DNA from: Penium margaritaceum | Taxonomy: Eukaryota > Streptophyta > Zygnematophyceae > Desmidiales > Peniaceae | Assembly (NCBI GenBank): GCA_023375785.1 | Contig: SZWC01000095.1 | Span: 459,196-493,890 of the forward strand | Reading direction: 5' to 3' | Length of the DNA stretch: 34,695 nucleotides | Shown here: piece after piece, positions 20,040 through 29,891 of the stretch | Numbering within the stretch: the first letter of the stretch is position 1 | How the letters are laid out: every line of letters starts with the position of its first letter | The notes under the pieces: model-generated | What the model saw: the letters and a program-made list of their open reading frames with translations, nothing else | The model's database searches: none | What the model was told of the DNA's origin: nothing | Position numbers and translations under genes: made by a program

Positions 20040-20166
20040 ACAACAATAGCGGCAAGCAGCGGCAGCGGCACCAATAGCAACAGCAGTGGTATCAACAATA
20101 GCAGCCAATGCAACTGTGCAATAGTGGCCCTAACCACAGCCGTTGCTGATGTCAGCATCCACCCCC

Positions 20167-20186
20167 TGACGTCATTACTGACGTCA
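20167..20186. promoter_or_regulatory. Two TGACGTCA boxes in the D leader
   Basis: TGACGTCA occurs at 20167-20174 and 20179-20186, 12 bases apart. Related boxes (TGATGTCA, TGACATCA, TGACCTCA) lie at 20148 and near 20293-20310. TGACGTCA is the core bound by many bZIP factors, but no binding is shown. Similar boxes are present in E near 31487-31525 and 31600-31650. Confidence 0.5.
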
Positions 20187-20590
20187 TCAACAAAAAAGAC
20201 AAAAAAGACAAAGAAGTGTGGGGAAGAAACTTTATCGCAATAACAGAAGTAGATTACGCAGCAGCAGCTGCTGATTCCAGCAGTCCTAGGTTGACATCAC
20301 TGCTGACCTCAGCAGCCACAAAACACAAAAAAAGAAAACAAAGAGAGGGGGCACCAAAACCATGGCTAACAGCCCCAGTGTGGAGGGGTCCTCCTCCATT
20401 GGGGGAACCCCCAGGGGGGTACCACCCCTTTCTCTTGTAGCAGTTGCAACAACTACAACAGCATTAGCAGTAGCAGCAACAACAACAACAGCAGCAATAG
20501 GACCAAGAACACCAGTAGTTGTAGCTGCAACAGCAGTAGCAACGGCAACAAGAGCAGCAGCAGTGGCAGCAGTAGTAGCAGCAGCAGTAG

Positions 20591-21700
20591 CAGCCAACAG
20601 GTGTCGTCAACCCTGATCCCTTAGCTACCATTCAACAACAGCACGCCGCCTTAACGCAGCAGCTTGCAGCACTATAGCCACGTGCCTCACAGACGGCCAC
20701 CAGTACTCCATCACCGTTCATTCCTCCTAGGTACGCTAGCCCCGCTGTGTCTGCCGCCATGCAGTACCTGGTGCAATAGCAGCCTCAGCTCCAGCGGCAG
20801 ACAATGACCTCCGTCCTTGGCCCCACTCTGGGTGCCGGCCATAGGCAAAAGGACTTTGAGACGCCGCCCCCGCCGCTTCAGGCTGTCAAGCAGTTCCGGA
20901 GTTGGGATCTCAGCTTCCGCATCTGTGCGCAGGGTGAGGGCATGTGGGCATACTACACTCTTCCATATGACTCCACCCAGACCGACCAGTTGTATGACGC
21001 TGGTCGCGCCGTCCGCGCCCTCGTCCCTGTCCCTCCTCCGACTTCCCGCCTGGCCTTAGAGCCTTTTCTTGGCGATTTTACCACTAGTAACATCCCAGAT
21101 CATGCAGCCGCGTGATATTTCCTCACTCGCCCCCATCCCCTGTCTAGCGAGGGTGAGACCAGCCGTCTGCTGCGAGAGTTCAAATCCCTCCATATGGGGG
21201 AGACCGAGACAGTCACCGCCTACTGGCAGCGGGCTGAAGACATCCTTCGTCTCCTCGGCACCTCTGCTCCACACCCTCTGGCCGCACTTCTCACCATCAA
21301 GCACAGTACCACTGTCGCGTACGCGGATGTCTTCGTGCACTACTCCTAGGACGTCCTCTCCACCATGGCGATCCAGGGCATCCTCATGCCCTGGGCATAC
21401 GAGCTCTTCCTCAGGATTGACGAAGCTCGCTTGGAGTCCCGCCTTTGGCGTATAGAGGCTCTAGCCTCCCCAGCCGTCGCCTCCATGGCCGGCGCTTCCC
21501 TTGCAACAGCTACCTCCCTCAGTTATTTGTCGTCGGGGAAGAAGAAATGCTGGAGGAAGAAGGGCAAGGGTCAGCACCACCAGCAGCAATCGACAGGGTC
21601 CAGCGGTGGTGGCTCAGTCTCCCACAACTCTTGCTAGCCCGGGTACTGGTGGTACACGTGCCCACTGTCCACGGATGAGGCAGGAATCATCGCCACCATG
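20591..21700 (+). pseudogene. Gag of Copia D
   Basis: One frame runs from the end of the leader (PDPLATIQQQHAALTQQLAAL) through TMTSVLGPTLGAGHRQKDFE, QFRSWDLSFRICAQGEGMW and YFLTRPHPLSSEGE to LLREFKSLHMGETETVTAYW. The first Met of a long segment is at 20804, but the frame continues upstream. Stops are TAG at 20675, TAG near 20783, TGA at 21113 (Trp in E), TAG at 21347 and TAG at 21635. The zinc knuckle near 21617-21650 has both first Cys codons changed to Ser compared with E (CHNCGQLGHG). Confidence 0.85.
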
Positions 21701-22047
21701 CATCGCCAGCGGGAATGTCGTCTCGCCTCTGCCACCATAGATGTTGCTAGCCCTGACGCCATGACCTCGTCCAGCAGATCCTCTCCTTTCACAGCCGCAC
21801 CGGTCCCGTCGGCGTCAGCTATGCAGCAGCATCACTCGCAGCAGTCGGTGCCCCGTTCCCTTCACCGGTGTAGTCCTTGTTCTATCCAGGCTCCGGCGCC
21901 GTCACTCCGCACTCAGTCTACTCTGCCGGGCCGTCCACGTGTGAGCAAAAGCTGAAGCAGTTCATTGCGCTCCAACTTGGCCTGCCTCGCCCTCCCCCCG
22001 AGGGAAGTGCAAGTTGCGTCACCTCTTGCTCGTCCTCCTTGCCCTAC

Positions 22048-22386
22048 ATGACCGCAGCTCAGTCTCAGTCGCTCCCCCATGTGGAGGGAGTTGAACTCTC
22101 GTAACAGACGTCTGGTCTCAGCCTTGCTAGAAAGGCGATGGGGGCGAGTGAGGACATGCCACGCGCCCGCATGATCTGGTATGTTGCTAGCGTGGAAATC
22201 ACTAAGAAAAGGCTCTAAGGCCAGGCGAGGAGTCAGAGGAGGGACAAGGACGAGGGCGCGGACGGCGCGACCAGTGTCATACAGCTAGTCGGCCTGGGTG
22301 GAGTCGTATGGAAGAGTGTAGTATGCCCACAGTTTGCGGAGCTGCCGCCGACGGGACCGGTGCGACTGAGACTGAGCTGCGATCAT
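22048..22386. repeat. Inverted copy of gag inside Copia D, bounded by 25-bp inverted arms
   Basis: Bases 22073-22330 are the reverse complement of gag bases 20944-21202, at roughly 85 percent identity by eye. Bases 22346-22364 are a perfect 19-base reverse complement of 21796-21814. The whole insert is enclosed by 25-base inverted arms at 22048-22072 and 22362-22386 (one mismatch). Copia E has no insert at the matching place. The sequence resumes collinear with E at about 22365. Confidence 0.92.
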
Positions 22387-22993
22387 GTCCTGCCTCCTTG
22401 TCTATCTCGCCGTCTCTCATGGTATCCTCTGTCCCCCTCCGTGACAACGTTGTGTGGCTTGATAACTGGCAGTCTCGGTTCGTGCCCCCTTCCACCGTGT
22501 CCGTGTCTCTTGCCTGTTGTCATGTGACCGTTAGCGATCTGGCGACTCCGGTCCAGGACCCGGCCAAGACCTAGATCATCGACTCCGAAGCCACGCATCA
22601 CATGACGGCCACTTGTGAGGCCTTAGTATGCTTGGTCTTGTTGGCAATGTATTCGTTGTTCGGACAGTCTCCGGCCAGGTGTTACCTATTCGCAGCGTTG
22701 GTGTCGTTCGTTTCTGTGGTCCTCCCCGTGATACTTTCCTGAACGATGTTCTTTTCGTCCCCAGTCTTGAGCTCAGCCTCTTGACTGTTACTGCCCTTGA
22801 CGGCATGAGCATAGACGTTGTGCACTCGCTTGGTGCTGGCACTGTGTTGTTGCATGCGTCCGGACTTGTTGTTCTTTACGCCACCGCCAGTGACAACCTG
22901 TGGCACGTGCCTCGTCTTTCCTCCTCTCCTTCTAGCTCTTCCCTGTCGGCTGCCATAGGCCATGTGTTTGTCACCAGTACGCACTCTCCATAG
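22387..22993 (+). pseudogene. Protease of Copia D
   Basis: The protease start reads SLACCHVTVSDLATPVQDPA, then TAG at 22572 (Trp in E) and IIDSEATHHMTA from 22575. The catalytic triplet DSG of E is DSE here (GAA), so the glycine is lost. The frame then shifts: 22628-22993 reads GQVLPIRSVGVVRF, FLNDVLFVPSLELSLL and NLWHVPRLSSS, collinear with E. A TAG at 22991 ends it, where E has Glu. Confidence 0.85.
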
Positions 22994-23995
22994 CACACCT
23001 GTCTCCTGCACCACCACCTTTGCCTCATCCACTCTGCTGTCGTCCACATCATGCTCCACACTGAGCTAGCCAAGGGCCTTCACTCTGATACTTTCCCTTT
23101 GCCGTGTCCCGCCGAGTGCGTTGATTGCGCTTAGGGCAAGGTGCACCAGTCCACATACCTTTGGTCCTCCTCCCGTGCGTCCACCCCTCTCGACCTGGTC
23201 CATTCCGATGTCATGGGTCCTCTCCCTACCGAGTCCGTTGGAGAGCATGGCCGTTATGTCATCACTCTCGCTGACGACTACTCGCGCTACCGTTGAGTCT
23301 TCTGCATTCGAAAAAAAAGCACTATTGCCTGTGCCATTTAGGACTGGCTTGTCCTTGAGGAGCACGAGTGTGGTCGATCCCTTTGCCCCTTTTGCTCCGA
23401 TCGCGGTGGTGAGTACGTGGGGGAGACCACGACTTTTCTCACCTCCAGCGGTATCCACCACGAGACGTCCGCGCCCTACACGCCCGCCCTGAACGGCGTC
23501 TCAGAGCGGTGGAACCGTACCATGGCTGATGCTGTCCTCACCATGCGGGTTGATTCTGGCCTCTCCGATGGCTTCTACTTTGAAGCCATGGCCTACATGA
23601 CGTGGGTCTGGAAGTGGATTCCTCACGGACCCCTTCCCCGCCAGTCCACGACGTACCAGCACTGGTGCGGTCAGCGCGCCGACCTCTGCCCTGCTCACGT
23701 CTGGGATTACGTAACCATCGTGTGGTTGCTCGCCCCGCAGCATGACGGCAAGCTCGCCCCTCGCGGGCGTCCTTGCACCTTTCTCGGTATCTCTTGTCAG
23801 TGTAAGGCTCGTCGCTTCTGGGATCCCTCTCGACACTGTATCGTCGAGTCTCGCAATGCCCTATTCTTTTGAGAACTATTTACATGCGATCTCGTTCGCT
23901 CCATCTCATCGATGTCCCTCTCATCGCGTGGGGTAGTGGTGAGTCCGTCCTCCATACTACCGCTTCCGGGTGGTACATCACTTACTCCCTCTGAG
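22994..23995 (+). pseudogene. GAG-pre-integrase and integrase of Copia D
   Basis: The same frame continues: CLLHHHLCLIHSAVV, CPAECVDCA (stop at 23132) GKVHQST, STPLDLVHSDVMGPLP with the first Asp, FCSDRGGEYVGE with the second Asp, PALNGVSERWNRTM with the Glu. The uninterrupted part is 23417-23872 (GLSDGFYFEAMAYMTWVW, GKLAPRGRPCTFLGISC). Stops are TAG 23132, TGA about 23294, TAG 23339 and TGA 23870. All three catalytic acids are present. In E the codons at 23132 and 23339 are Gln. Confidence 0.9.
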
Positions 23996-24427
23996 CCTGC
24001 CGCCCAAGTCGCGTCCTCTGGCCCATCCGTGCCGGCGGCCCCAGTCGCGTCCACTGGTCCCTCCGGGCCAAGAGCCCTAGTCGCGCCTGCTGGCCCCTCC
24101 GAGCCAGGAGCCCCAGTTGCGTCCACTGGCCCCTCCAGGCTGGCGGTCACAGTCGCGTCCACTGGTCCCTTGAGGCCAGCCGCCCCAGTCGCGTCCATTG
24201 GTCCCTCCAGGCCAGCCGCCCCAGACGCTTCTGCTGATACCTCCAGGCCGACGGCCCCAGTCGCGTCCACTTTTCCCTCCGGGCTAGCCGCCCCAGTCGC
24301 ACCCGCTGGCCTCTCTGGGTCGACGGCCCCAGACATGTCCGCTGGACCCTCCAGACCAGCAGCCCCAGTCGCATCCCCTGGTCCCTCCAAGCCAGTAGCC
24401 CTGTCCGCCTCCGTCGGCCCGTCAAAC
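23996..24427 (+). repeat. 36-bp tandem repeat linker of Copia D, 12 units
   Basis: Twelve units of 12 codons, with a core like PAAPVASTGPSG, run in frame from 23996 to 24427 without a stop. They connect integrase and RT. The repeat is rich in Pro, Ala, Ser and Gly and probably disordered. E has 16 units of the same period at the same place, and F about 5.5. The number differs, so the array expands and contracts. Confidence 0.92.
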
Positions 24428-25440
24428 TCAAGGCCATCTCCTGCCCTACCGTGCTACATGTGTGGCCCAGGCGGCAGCCTCCGACTCAGGCTGTCAGTGA
24501 GCATGCAAGCCGTAGCACCCCGCCCTGTAGCGTCTCGGCCCCCTGTCGCTCCACGTGTCTCTTCCACTCCTACGGTCGTGAGTGGGGACCTTGGCACCAA
24601 GACCCTCGGCCTGTCCACTTTGCCTACCATTACAGACCTTTACCCTGGCTCTGCATTGAGCTACGTCATGCTTCATTACGAGCATCGGCATGCTCTCATG
24701 GCTGCACTCACATGCATCCCACGTAGAGCTTGAGATGCACACGCTCTGTTAGTCTACTCCATAGAATGCCCGGAGGACCCAGCCACACTGCGCGAGGCTC
24801 ACGCCTCTCCTGAGGCCGCACACTAGGATGCTGCTTGCGCTGACGGGCTCACTGCGATCCAGCAACACCACGTGTATGACCTCGTCAACCTCCCTCCAGG
24901 TCAGAAGGCCATTGGTGCCAAGTGGATCTTTCGGTGCAAATGGAAGCCCGACGGGTCCTTGGACAAGTATGAGGCCCGCCTCACAGCCGTTAGGCGGGCC
25001 AGCAAACCAGCGGGGTTTGCTCAGGTCCCTGGGGTCGACTATGACCAGATCTTTGCTCCAGTTGGCTAGTTCTCCACGAGCCAAGAGCTCTTCAGTCTGG
25101 TTGCCCAGCATGCGTGGGATCTGCATCAGATGGACGTGAGCAACACCTTCCTCCATGGTTCATTAGAGGATGAGGAGCTTTACATGGTACAGCCTCCAAG
25201 CTTCGACGACTGCACTGGGAGAGTCTGGCGGCTATGGAAGGCCCTCTACGACCTAGGCAGTCACCTCGATGCTCGAACCAGGAGATCAGAAGTACGCTCC
25301 TTCGTAGTAGCCTTCAGCGCAGTACCGCTGACCCCGCGCTGTTTGTCAGCCCACGAGGCCAGACCCTCGCCGTTGTCTTGGTCTGCGTCGCCGATCTCCT
25401 CATTGCGTCGCCTAACATGGCTGTCGTCTAGCGTGTCAAG
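24428..25440 (+). pseudogene. Linker end and reverse transcriptase of Copia D
   Basis: The linker tail reads RPPVAPRVSSTPTVVSGDLG and ITDLYPGSALSYVMLH, closing at 24733. RT starts near 24840 with AIQQHHVYDLVNLPPGQKAI and continues KWIFRCKWKPDGSLDKYEAR, GFAQVPGVDYDQIFAPVG (TAG 25067), LHQMDVSNTFLHGSLEDEEL and VWRLWKALYDLG. It then shifts frame near 25260. The active-site box is CVAD at 25384-25395: Tyr and the first Asp of the usual YVDD are Cys and Ala, so the polymerase site is lost. Another stop follows at 25429. Confidence 0.9.
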
Positions 25441-26351
25441 GACTTGCTTCACACCGCCTACGAGATAAAGGATCTCAGGTCTGCCCAAGTCTTCCTGGGT
25501 ATGGAGCTTGAGCATGATTGCTCCCAGGGCATTCTACACGTCCACCAGGCTCCCTATGTGCAGACCCCCTCCACTTGCTTTGCCGAGGACCTGTCCCTCA
25601 TTCCCACCGCATCTTCACCCATATCCCGTGATGGCCAGGTGAAGCTGAAGATTCCTCACCCAGGCATTGTGGGAAAGCCAGTTGATGTGACCACGTATCT
25701 GCGGGTCATCACGTCACTGATGTTCCTGGCGATGACAACGCTCCCAAACATCGCGTTCGCCGTCAACCTCCTGGCTCAATTCTTTGAAGAGCCGCATCAC
25801 CTCCGCTTTGAGGCCGAGATCCGAGTACTGCGCTACGTCGTCTCGACTCATCGGCAAGGTCTCATGTTCTATTTCCAGCCGTCTCTCGTCGCGGTGGGCT
25901 ACACCGACAGTGACTAGGCCGGCGGTCCAGATGGTAAGAGTCGCACAGGCTTGATCTTTCTGATCAGCGACACGGCTGTGTCATGGCACAATGGCAAGCG
26001 CGGTGCATTGCACGCAGCACTTCTGAGGTTGAGTACGTGGCCCTTCGCTCAGGCACGTGTGAGAGTGTGTGGTTGCATTGCCCGTTGTCTGAGTTGCGAC
26101 AGTCCGTCGCATCCATCACATTGCATTGTGACAATGAGAATTCCATGGCCATTGGCAACAATGACAGCGTGCATCACACACGCACAAAGCACATCAACAT
26201 TGAGTATCACTTTGTGCGTTCGTTGTTGCATGCCGGAAGCATCAGCATTGTGTGGGTTGAGACAGCACGGTACCTGGCTGACTTCTTGACCAAGGCACTG
26301 AATTGCGACTCGTTTAAGAAGGCTGTGAGTTTGGTTGGCGTGCGTCCGTGA
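25441..26351 (+). pseudogene. RT C-terminal and RNase H of Copia D
   Basis: The open frame 25444-25917 reads YEIKDLRSAQVFLGMELEHD, TTYLRVITSLMFLAMTTLPN and VAVGYTDSD, ended by TAG where Trp is usual. RNase H then moves to another frame, 25983-26351: ARSTSEVEYVALRSGTCESV, LHCDNENSMAI, TRTKHINIEYHFVRS and YLADFLTKAL. The DSD, SEVEY, CDNENS and ADFLTK motifs are all present. It ends at TGA, 26349-26351. Confidence 0.88.
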
Positions 26352-26458
26352 GTAGCTCTCTTTGTTCTTGCTTGCGTCTCTGCATGCCTTGGGGGAGTCT
26401 AGTTATTGACTATGTCTCTGCCCGCACATGTGCACTACGCCTGTGAGTCATGGAGGAG
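26352..26458 (+). other. 3' non-coding part and polypurine tract of Copia D
   Basis: A purine run (TGGAGGAG, 26451-26458) lies immediately before the TG of the LTR. A second G-rich run (TTGGGGGAG) near 26390 may be an additional tract. Confidence 0.6.
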
Positions 26459-26982
26459 TGTTGGTTTTTTGCACATCTCTCATTATGCTCTATTGTGTCC
26501 TCCCAACTTGTGTGCATCAGTGTGCAGATGACTGACGGTGAGACTTGACGCTGCTAGAGTGTCGTCCGGTGGAAACACGCACGTTGAGGCCTGCTCACAG
26601 TTCGTTGTAGCCTCCTCTCTCCGGTGATGTGCTCAGCTCCATCGGCAGGCCTCCTCGGCGGTCGGGCCATCGGCGGTTTCTACCACCGCAGATGCTGTCT
26701 GTATGCACCCAGCGCTCTTTCTGACTGTGTCATTGTGTCTGCATCATCATGCTCTGCCTAGGGTCCATGTCGCTTGCTGCGTGGCACTGTTCGGCATCGT
26801 GGACTGTCGTAGGCACTGCCTATGTTCGGGCAGCCATAAATCTTTGCCGTTGTTTTTCTAGCTGATTCTGACTGCACGACTATGTTCGCAGCGTTGATAT
26901 CATGGTATGGTCCAGTTTTCAGGCAAAACAGACCACGCCCGGGTTTTGGGCTCACGAGCATCTGGTAGGGCTCACCGAGAAA
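26459..26982 (+). repeat. 3' LTR of Copia D, truncated at the junction with E
   Basis: It starts TGTTGGTTTTTT and is collinear with the reverse complement of 33514-32990, the LTR of E, at roughly 80 percent identity by eye. Shared stretches include GTGTCCTCCC, CATCGGCAGGCCTCCTCGGC and CATGCTCTGCCTAGGGTCCA. It stops at CTCACCGAGAAA, after which the sequence is the reverse-strand RT of E. The last third of the LTR is missing. Confidence 0.88.
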
Positions 26983-27583
26983 TCTGGTTGCAATCGGCCC
27001 CAGGAACCTGAGCAAACCCCTTGGCTATGAGGCGGGCCTTCTACATGTCCAAGGATCCATGGAGCTTTGATTTCAGCCAAAAGACCCACTTGGCACCAAT
27101 GACCTTCCGACCTGGAGGGAGGTCGACGAAGTCATACACGTGATGCTGTTGGATAGCAGCGAGCGCGTCAGCGTAGGCAACATCCCAGTTTGCGGCCTCA
27201 GGAGAGGCTCTAGCCTCACGGAGGGCGGTTGGGTCCTCCGGGCGTGCTATGGAGCAACTTAGAGAGCGTGTGTGTCTTGAAATACAGGTGGGATGCGTGG
27301 GAGTATAGCCATGACAGCATGCCAATGCGCGTGATGGAGCATCGCGTCGCCCAGTGCAGAGCCAGGGTGAAGGTCTGTGATGACAGCTGAAGTGGTCAGG
27401 CCGAGGGCCTTGGTGCCCGGGTCCACACTCACGGCCGTAGGAGTGGAAGAGACACGCGGAGCAACGGGGGGGCCGAGATGCCATAGGGCGAGGTGCTGCG
27501 GTCTGCACGTTGACCGACAGTCTGGGTCAGAGGCTACCGCTTGGGCCACGCGTGTAGCATGGTAAGGTAGGAGATGGCAGCAA
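26979..27583 (-). pseudogene. Linker tail and truncated reverse transcriptase of Copia E
   Basis: The minus strand reads LGPPVAPRVSSTPTAVSVDP and VITDLHPGSALGDAMLHHAH in one frame, then PEAANWDVAYADALAAIQQH, VYDFVDLPPGRKVIGAKWVF and KLHGSLDM in another. After the stop at 27041 comes ARLIAKGFAQVPGADCNQI, then the match with D ends. Everything beyond the first RT motif is missing, including the catalytic box. Confidence 0.85.
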
Positions 27584-28159
27584 GCCTGCCAAGCCAGCGG
27601 AGGCGGACGGGGCTCCTGGGCTGAAGGGACCAGTGGACGCGATTGGGACGGTTGGCCCGGAGGGGCCAGCGGACTCGACTAGGGCCGCCGGCCTGGAGGG
27701 GACAGCGGGTGCGACTACGGCGGCTGGCCCGGAGGGGCCAGCGGATGCGACAGGGGCCGCCGGCCCGGAGGGGCCAGCGGGCACAACAGGGGCGGCTCGC
27801 CCGATAGGACTAGTGGATGTGACTGGGGCGGCTGGCCCGGAGGGACCACTGGACACGACTGGGACCGCTGGCCCGGAGGGGCTAGCGAGCGGGTCTGGGG
27901 CTGACGACCTGGAGAAGCAAGCATGTGTATCTGGGACCGTCGGCCCGTAGGGGCGAGCGGGCGCATCAAGGACCGTCGACTCGGAGGGGCCAGCGGGCGC
28001 ATCTGGGACCGTTGGCCCGGGGGGGCCAGCGGGCGCATCCAGGACCGTCGGCCTAGAGGGGCCAGCGGGCACATCCGGGACCGTCGACCCGGAGGGGCCG
28101 GCGGGCTCATCCGGGACCGTCGGCCCAAAGGGGCCAGCAGGCGGGACAAGGGCTCCTGG
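27584..28159 (-). repeat. 36-bp tandem repeat linker of Copia E, 16 units
   Basis: Sixteen units of 12 codons run from 28159 down to 27584 with no stop. Two subtypes exist: early units resemble PTVPDAPAGPSG and later ones resemble PAAPVASAGPSG, the type found in D. The gradient suggests expansion by local duplication. The opposite strand is also open, which explains misleading plus-strand frames here. Confidence 0.92.
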
Positions 28160-28169
28160 CTGAAAGGGA

Positions 28170-29250
28170 CTAAGTGATGTGCCACCCGGAAGCGACGGAG
28201 GACGGACTCACCACTCCTCCACGCGACGGGAGGGACACCGATGAGCCGGAGCGAACAAGATCGCGCTGAAACAACTCCTTAAAGAAGAGGGAATCGCGAG
28301 ACAAGACGATGCAATGTCGGGAGGGATCCCGGAAGTGCCAACCCTTGGACTGACGAGAGACACCAAGAAAGGTGCAAGGACGCCCGCGGGGGGCGAGCTT
28401 GCCGCCCTCCTGCGAGGCGGGCAGCCATACAATGGTCACGCAACCCCACACGCGAGCAGGGCGGAGGTCGGCTCGCTGACCACACCACTACTGGTACGGC
28501 ATGGACTGGCGGGAAAGGGGTCCGTGAGGAATCTGGTTCCAGACCCATGTCATGTACGTCATGGCTTGAAAGTAGAAGCCATCGGAGAGGCCACACTGAA
28601 CCCACGTGGTGCGGACGGCATCGGCCATGGTACGGTTCCACCTCTCATAGACATCGTTCTGGGCGGGCGTGTAGGGCGCGGACGTCTCATGGTGGATACC
28701 GCGGGAGGCAAGAAAGGTCGTGGTCTCGCCCATGTACTCACCACCACGATCGGAGCGAAAGCGGCGAAGAGGTTGACCACACTCGCGCTCCGCAAGGACA
28801 AGCCATTCCTGAATGGCACGAGCAACATCGCTCTTCTGTCAAAGGCAGAAGACCCAGCGGTAGCGAGAGACGTCGTCAGTGAGGGTGAGGACATAATGGC
28901 CATGCTCTCCGACGGACGCAGTAGGGAGATGACCCGTGACATCGGAATAGACCAGGTCGAGAGGGGTGGATGCATGAGAGGAGGACAAAGGGTATGTGGA
29001 CCGGTGCATCTTGCCTTGAGCACAATCAACACATTCCGTGGCGCATGGCAAAGGGAAGGTCTCAGGGTCAAGGCCCTTGGCCGACTGGGTGCGAATCATA
29101 CTGTCGACGGCAACAGAGTGGGCGTGGCAAAGGCTGCGGTGCAAGAGACGGGTGTGCTCTGGAGAAAGCGTGCTGGTGATAAGCACATGGCCTGTTGTGG
29201 GCGCTGAGGAGGCGACAGAGAGAGAGGAAGAAATACGAGGCACGTGCCAC
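28170..29250 (-). pseudogene. GAG-pre-integrase C-terminus and integrase of Copia E
   Basis: On the minus strand the frame of the protease continues: ATECVDCAQGKMHRSTYPL, STPLDLVYSDVTGHLP (first Asp), ending with a TGA at 28839 where Trp is likely. It goes on in the same frame with FRSDRGGEYMGE (second Asp), PAQNDVYERWNRTM (Glu), FQAMTYMTWVWNQIPHGPLS, a stop at 28488, and GKLAPRGRPCTFLGVSRQSK. A single-base shift near 28180 leads into the linker. All three catalytic acids survive. The NGVSER motif of D is NDVYER here. Confidence 0.9.
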
Positions 29251-29891
29251 AGGTTGCCATTGGCGGTGGCGTGGAGAACGACAAGACCAGACGAACGCAA
29301 CGACACAGTGCCAACACCACGCGAGTGCACGTCCACGCTCATGCGGTCACCAACAAACAGGAGGTTGCGCTCTAGACCGGGGAAAAAAAGGACATCGGTC
29401 AAGAAGACATCACCGGTAGGTGCACGAAAGCGAACGACACCAACGCAACGGACAGGTAACACCTGGCCAGAGCCCATCCGAACACCGGAGACATCGCCAA
29501 TAGGACCAAGCATAAAGAAGGCCTCGCGAGATGCCGTCATGTGGTGCGTGGCCCCAGAGTCGATAATCCAGGTCTCGGCCGGATCCTGGACCAAAGCCGC
29601 CAGAGCGCTACCAGTCACATGGCAGCAAGCAAGAGATGCGGACGCAGTGGAAGGGGGTGCGAACCAAGACTACCAATCATCAAGCCATGCGACGTTGTCA
29701 CGGAGGGGAATATGGGAGACCATGGGAAACGGCAAGATAGACGAGGAGGCATGGCATGACCGCAACTCAGTCTCAGTCATGCAGGGCGAGGGGATCGCGC
29801 AGGAGGTGACGCAACTCGCACTTCCTTGGGGGGGAGGGCGAGGCAGGCCGAGCTCGCGCGCAATGAACTGCTCCAACTGTCGCTCATGCAT
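29251..29891 (-). pseudogene. Gag tail and protease of Copia E, catalytic triplet intact
   Basis: The minus-strand frame 29891-29670 reads QLEQFIARELGLPRPPPQGS, a conserved gag tail also seen in D. After a TAG (29670) the same frame gives ACCHVTGSALAALVQDPAET and WIIDSGATHHMTAS, with the DSG active site at residues 20-22 of the 259-codon frame 29618-28839. It continues RMGSGQVLPVRCVGVVRF and FLTDVLFFPGLERNLL, and then enters pre-integrase (HTRLLHRSLCHAHSV). This is the best preserved coding stretch of the D/E/F family. Confidence 0.9.

Larger units (their letters stand above)
19345..20590 (+). other. CAG/GCA-repeat leader of Copia D
   Basis: A long run of interrupted GCA/CAG triplets (19390-19500 and 19730-20080) separates the missing 5' LTR from gag. 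The same structure recurs on the other strand in E (31200-32660), with the same order: triplet repeats, a GCTCG/CGAGC palindrome cluster, an A-rich box with ATCCCC, more triplets, TGACGTCA-like boxes and a GGGGGAACCCCC-like block. Open frames here are only poly-Ser, poly-Ala or poly-Cys readings of the triplets. A further CAG run lies at 20450-20600, just before gag. Confidence 0.8.
19345..26982 (+). mobile_element. Copia D: Ty1/Copia element with CAG-rich leader, 5' LTR missing
   Basis: The element runs leader, gag, protease, integrase, 12-residue repeat linker, RT, RNase H, purine tract, partial 3' LTR. Element E on the opposite strand has the same parts in the same order and is recognisably the same family. 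The 5' LTR and primer site are missing: D begins inside the leader at the junction with F. The 3' LTR (from 26459) stops at about 26982 after some 524 of roughly 838 bases. An inverted copy of part of gag interrupts it at 22073-22330. Confidence 0.9.

Noticed and set aside
19290..20158. Open frames coding for long Ser, Ala, Leu or Cys runs
   Set aside because: They are different readings of the CAG triplet repeat on both strands. All frames are open at once and no other protein feature is present.
23996..28159. 36-bp regular repeats as a possible CRISPR array
   Set aside because: The units follow each other directly with no unique spacers, are degenerate, and stay in frame between integrase and RT in a eukaryotic retroelement.
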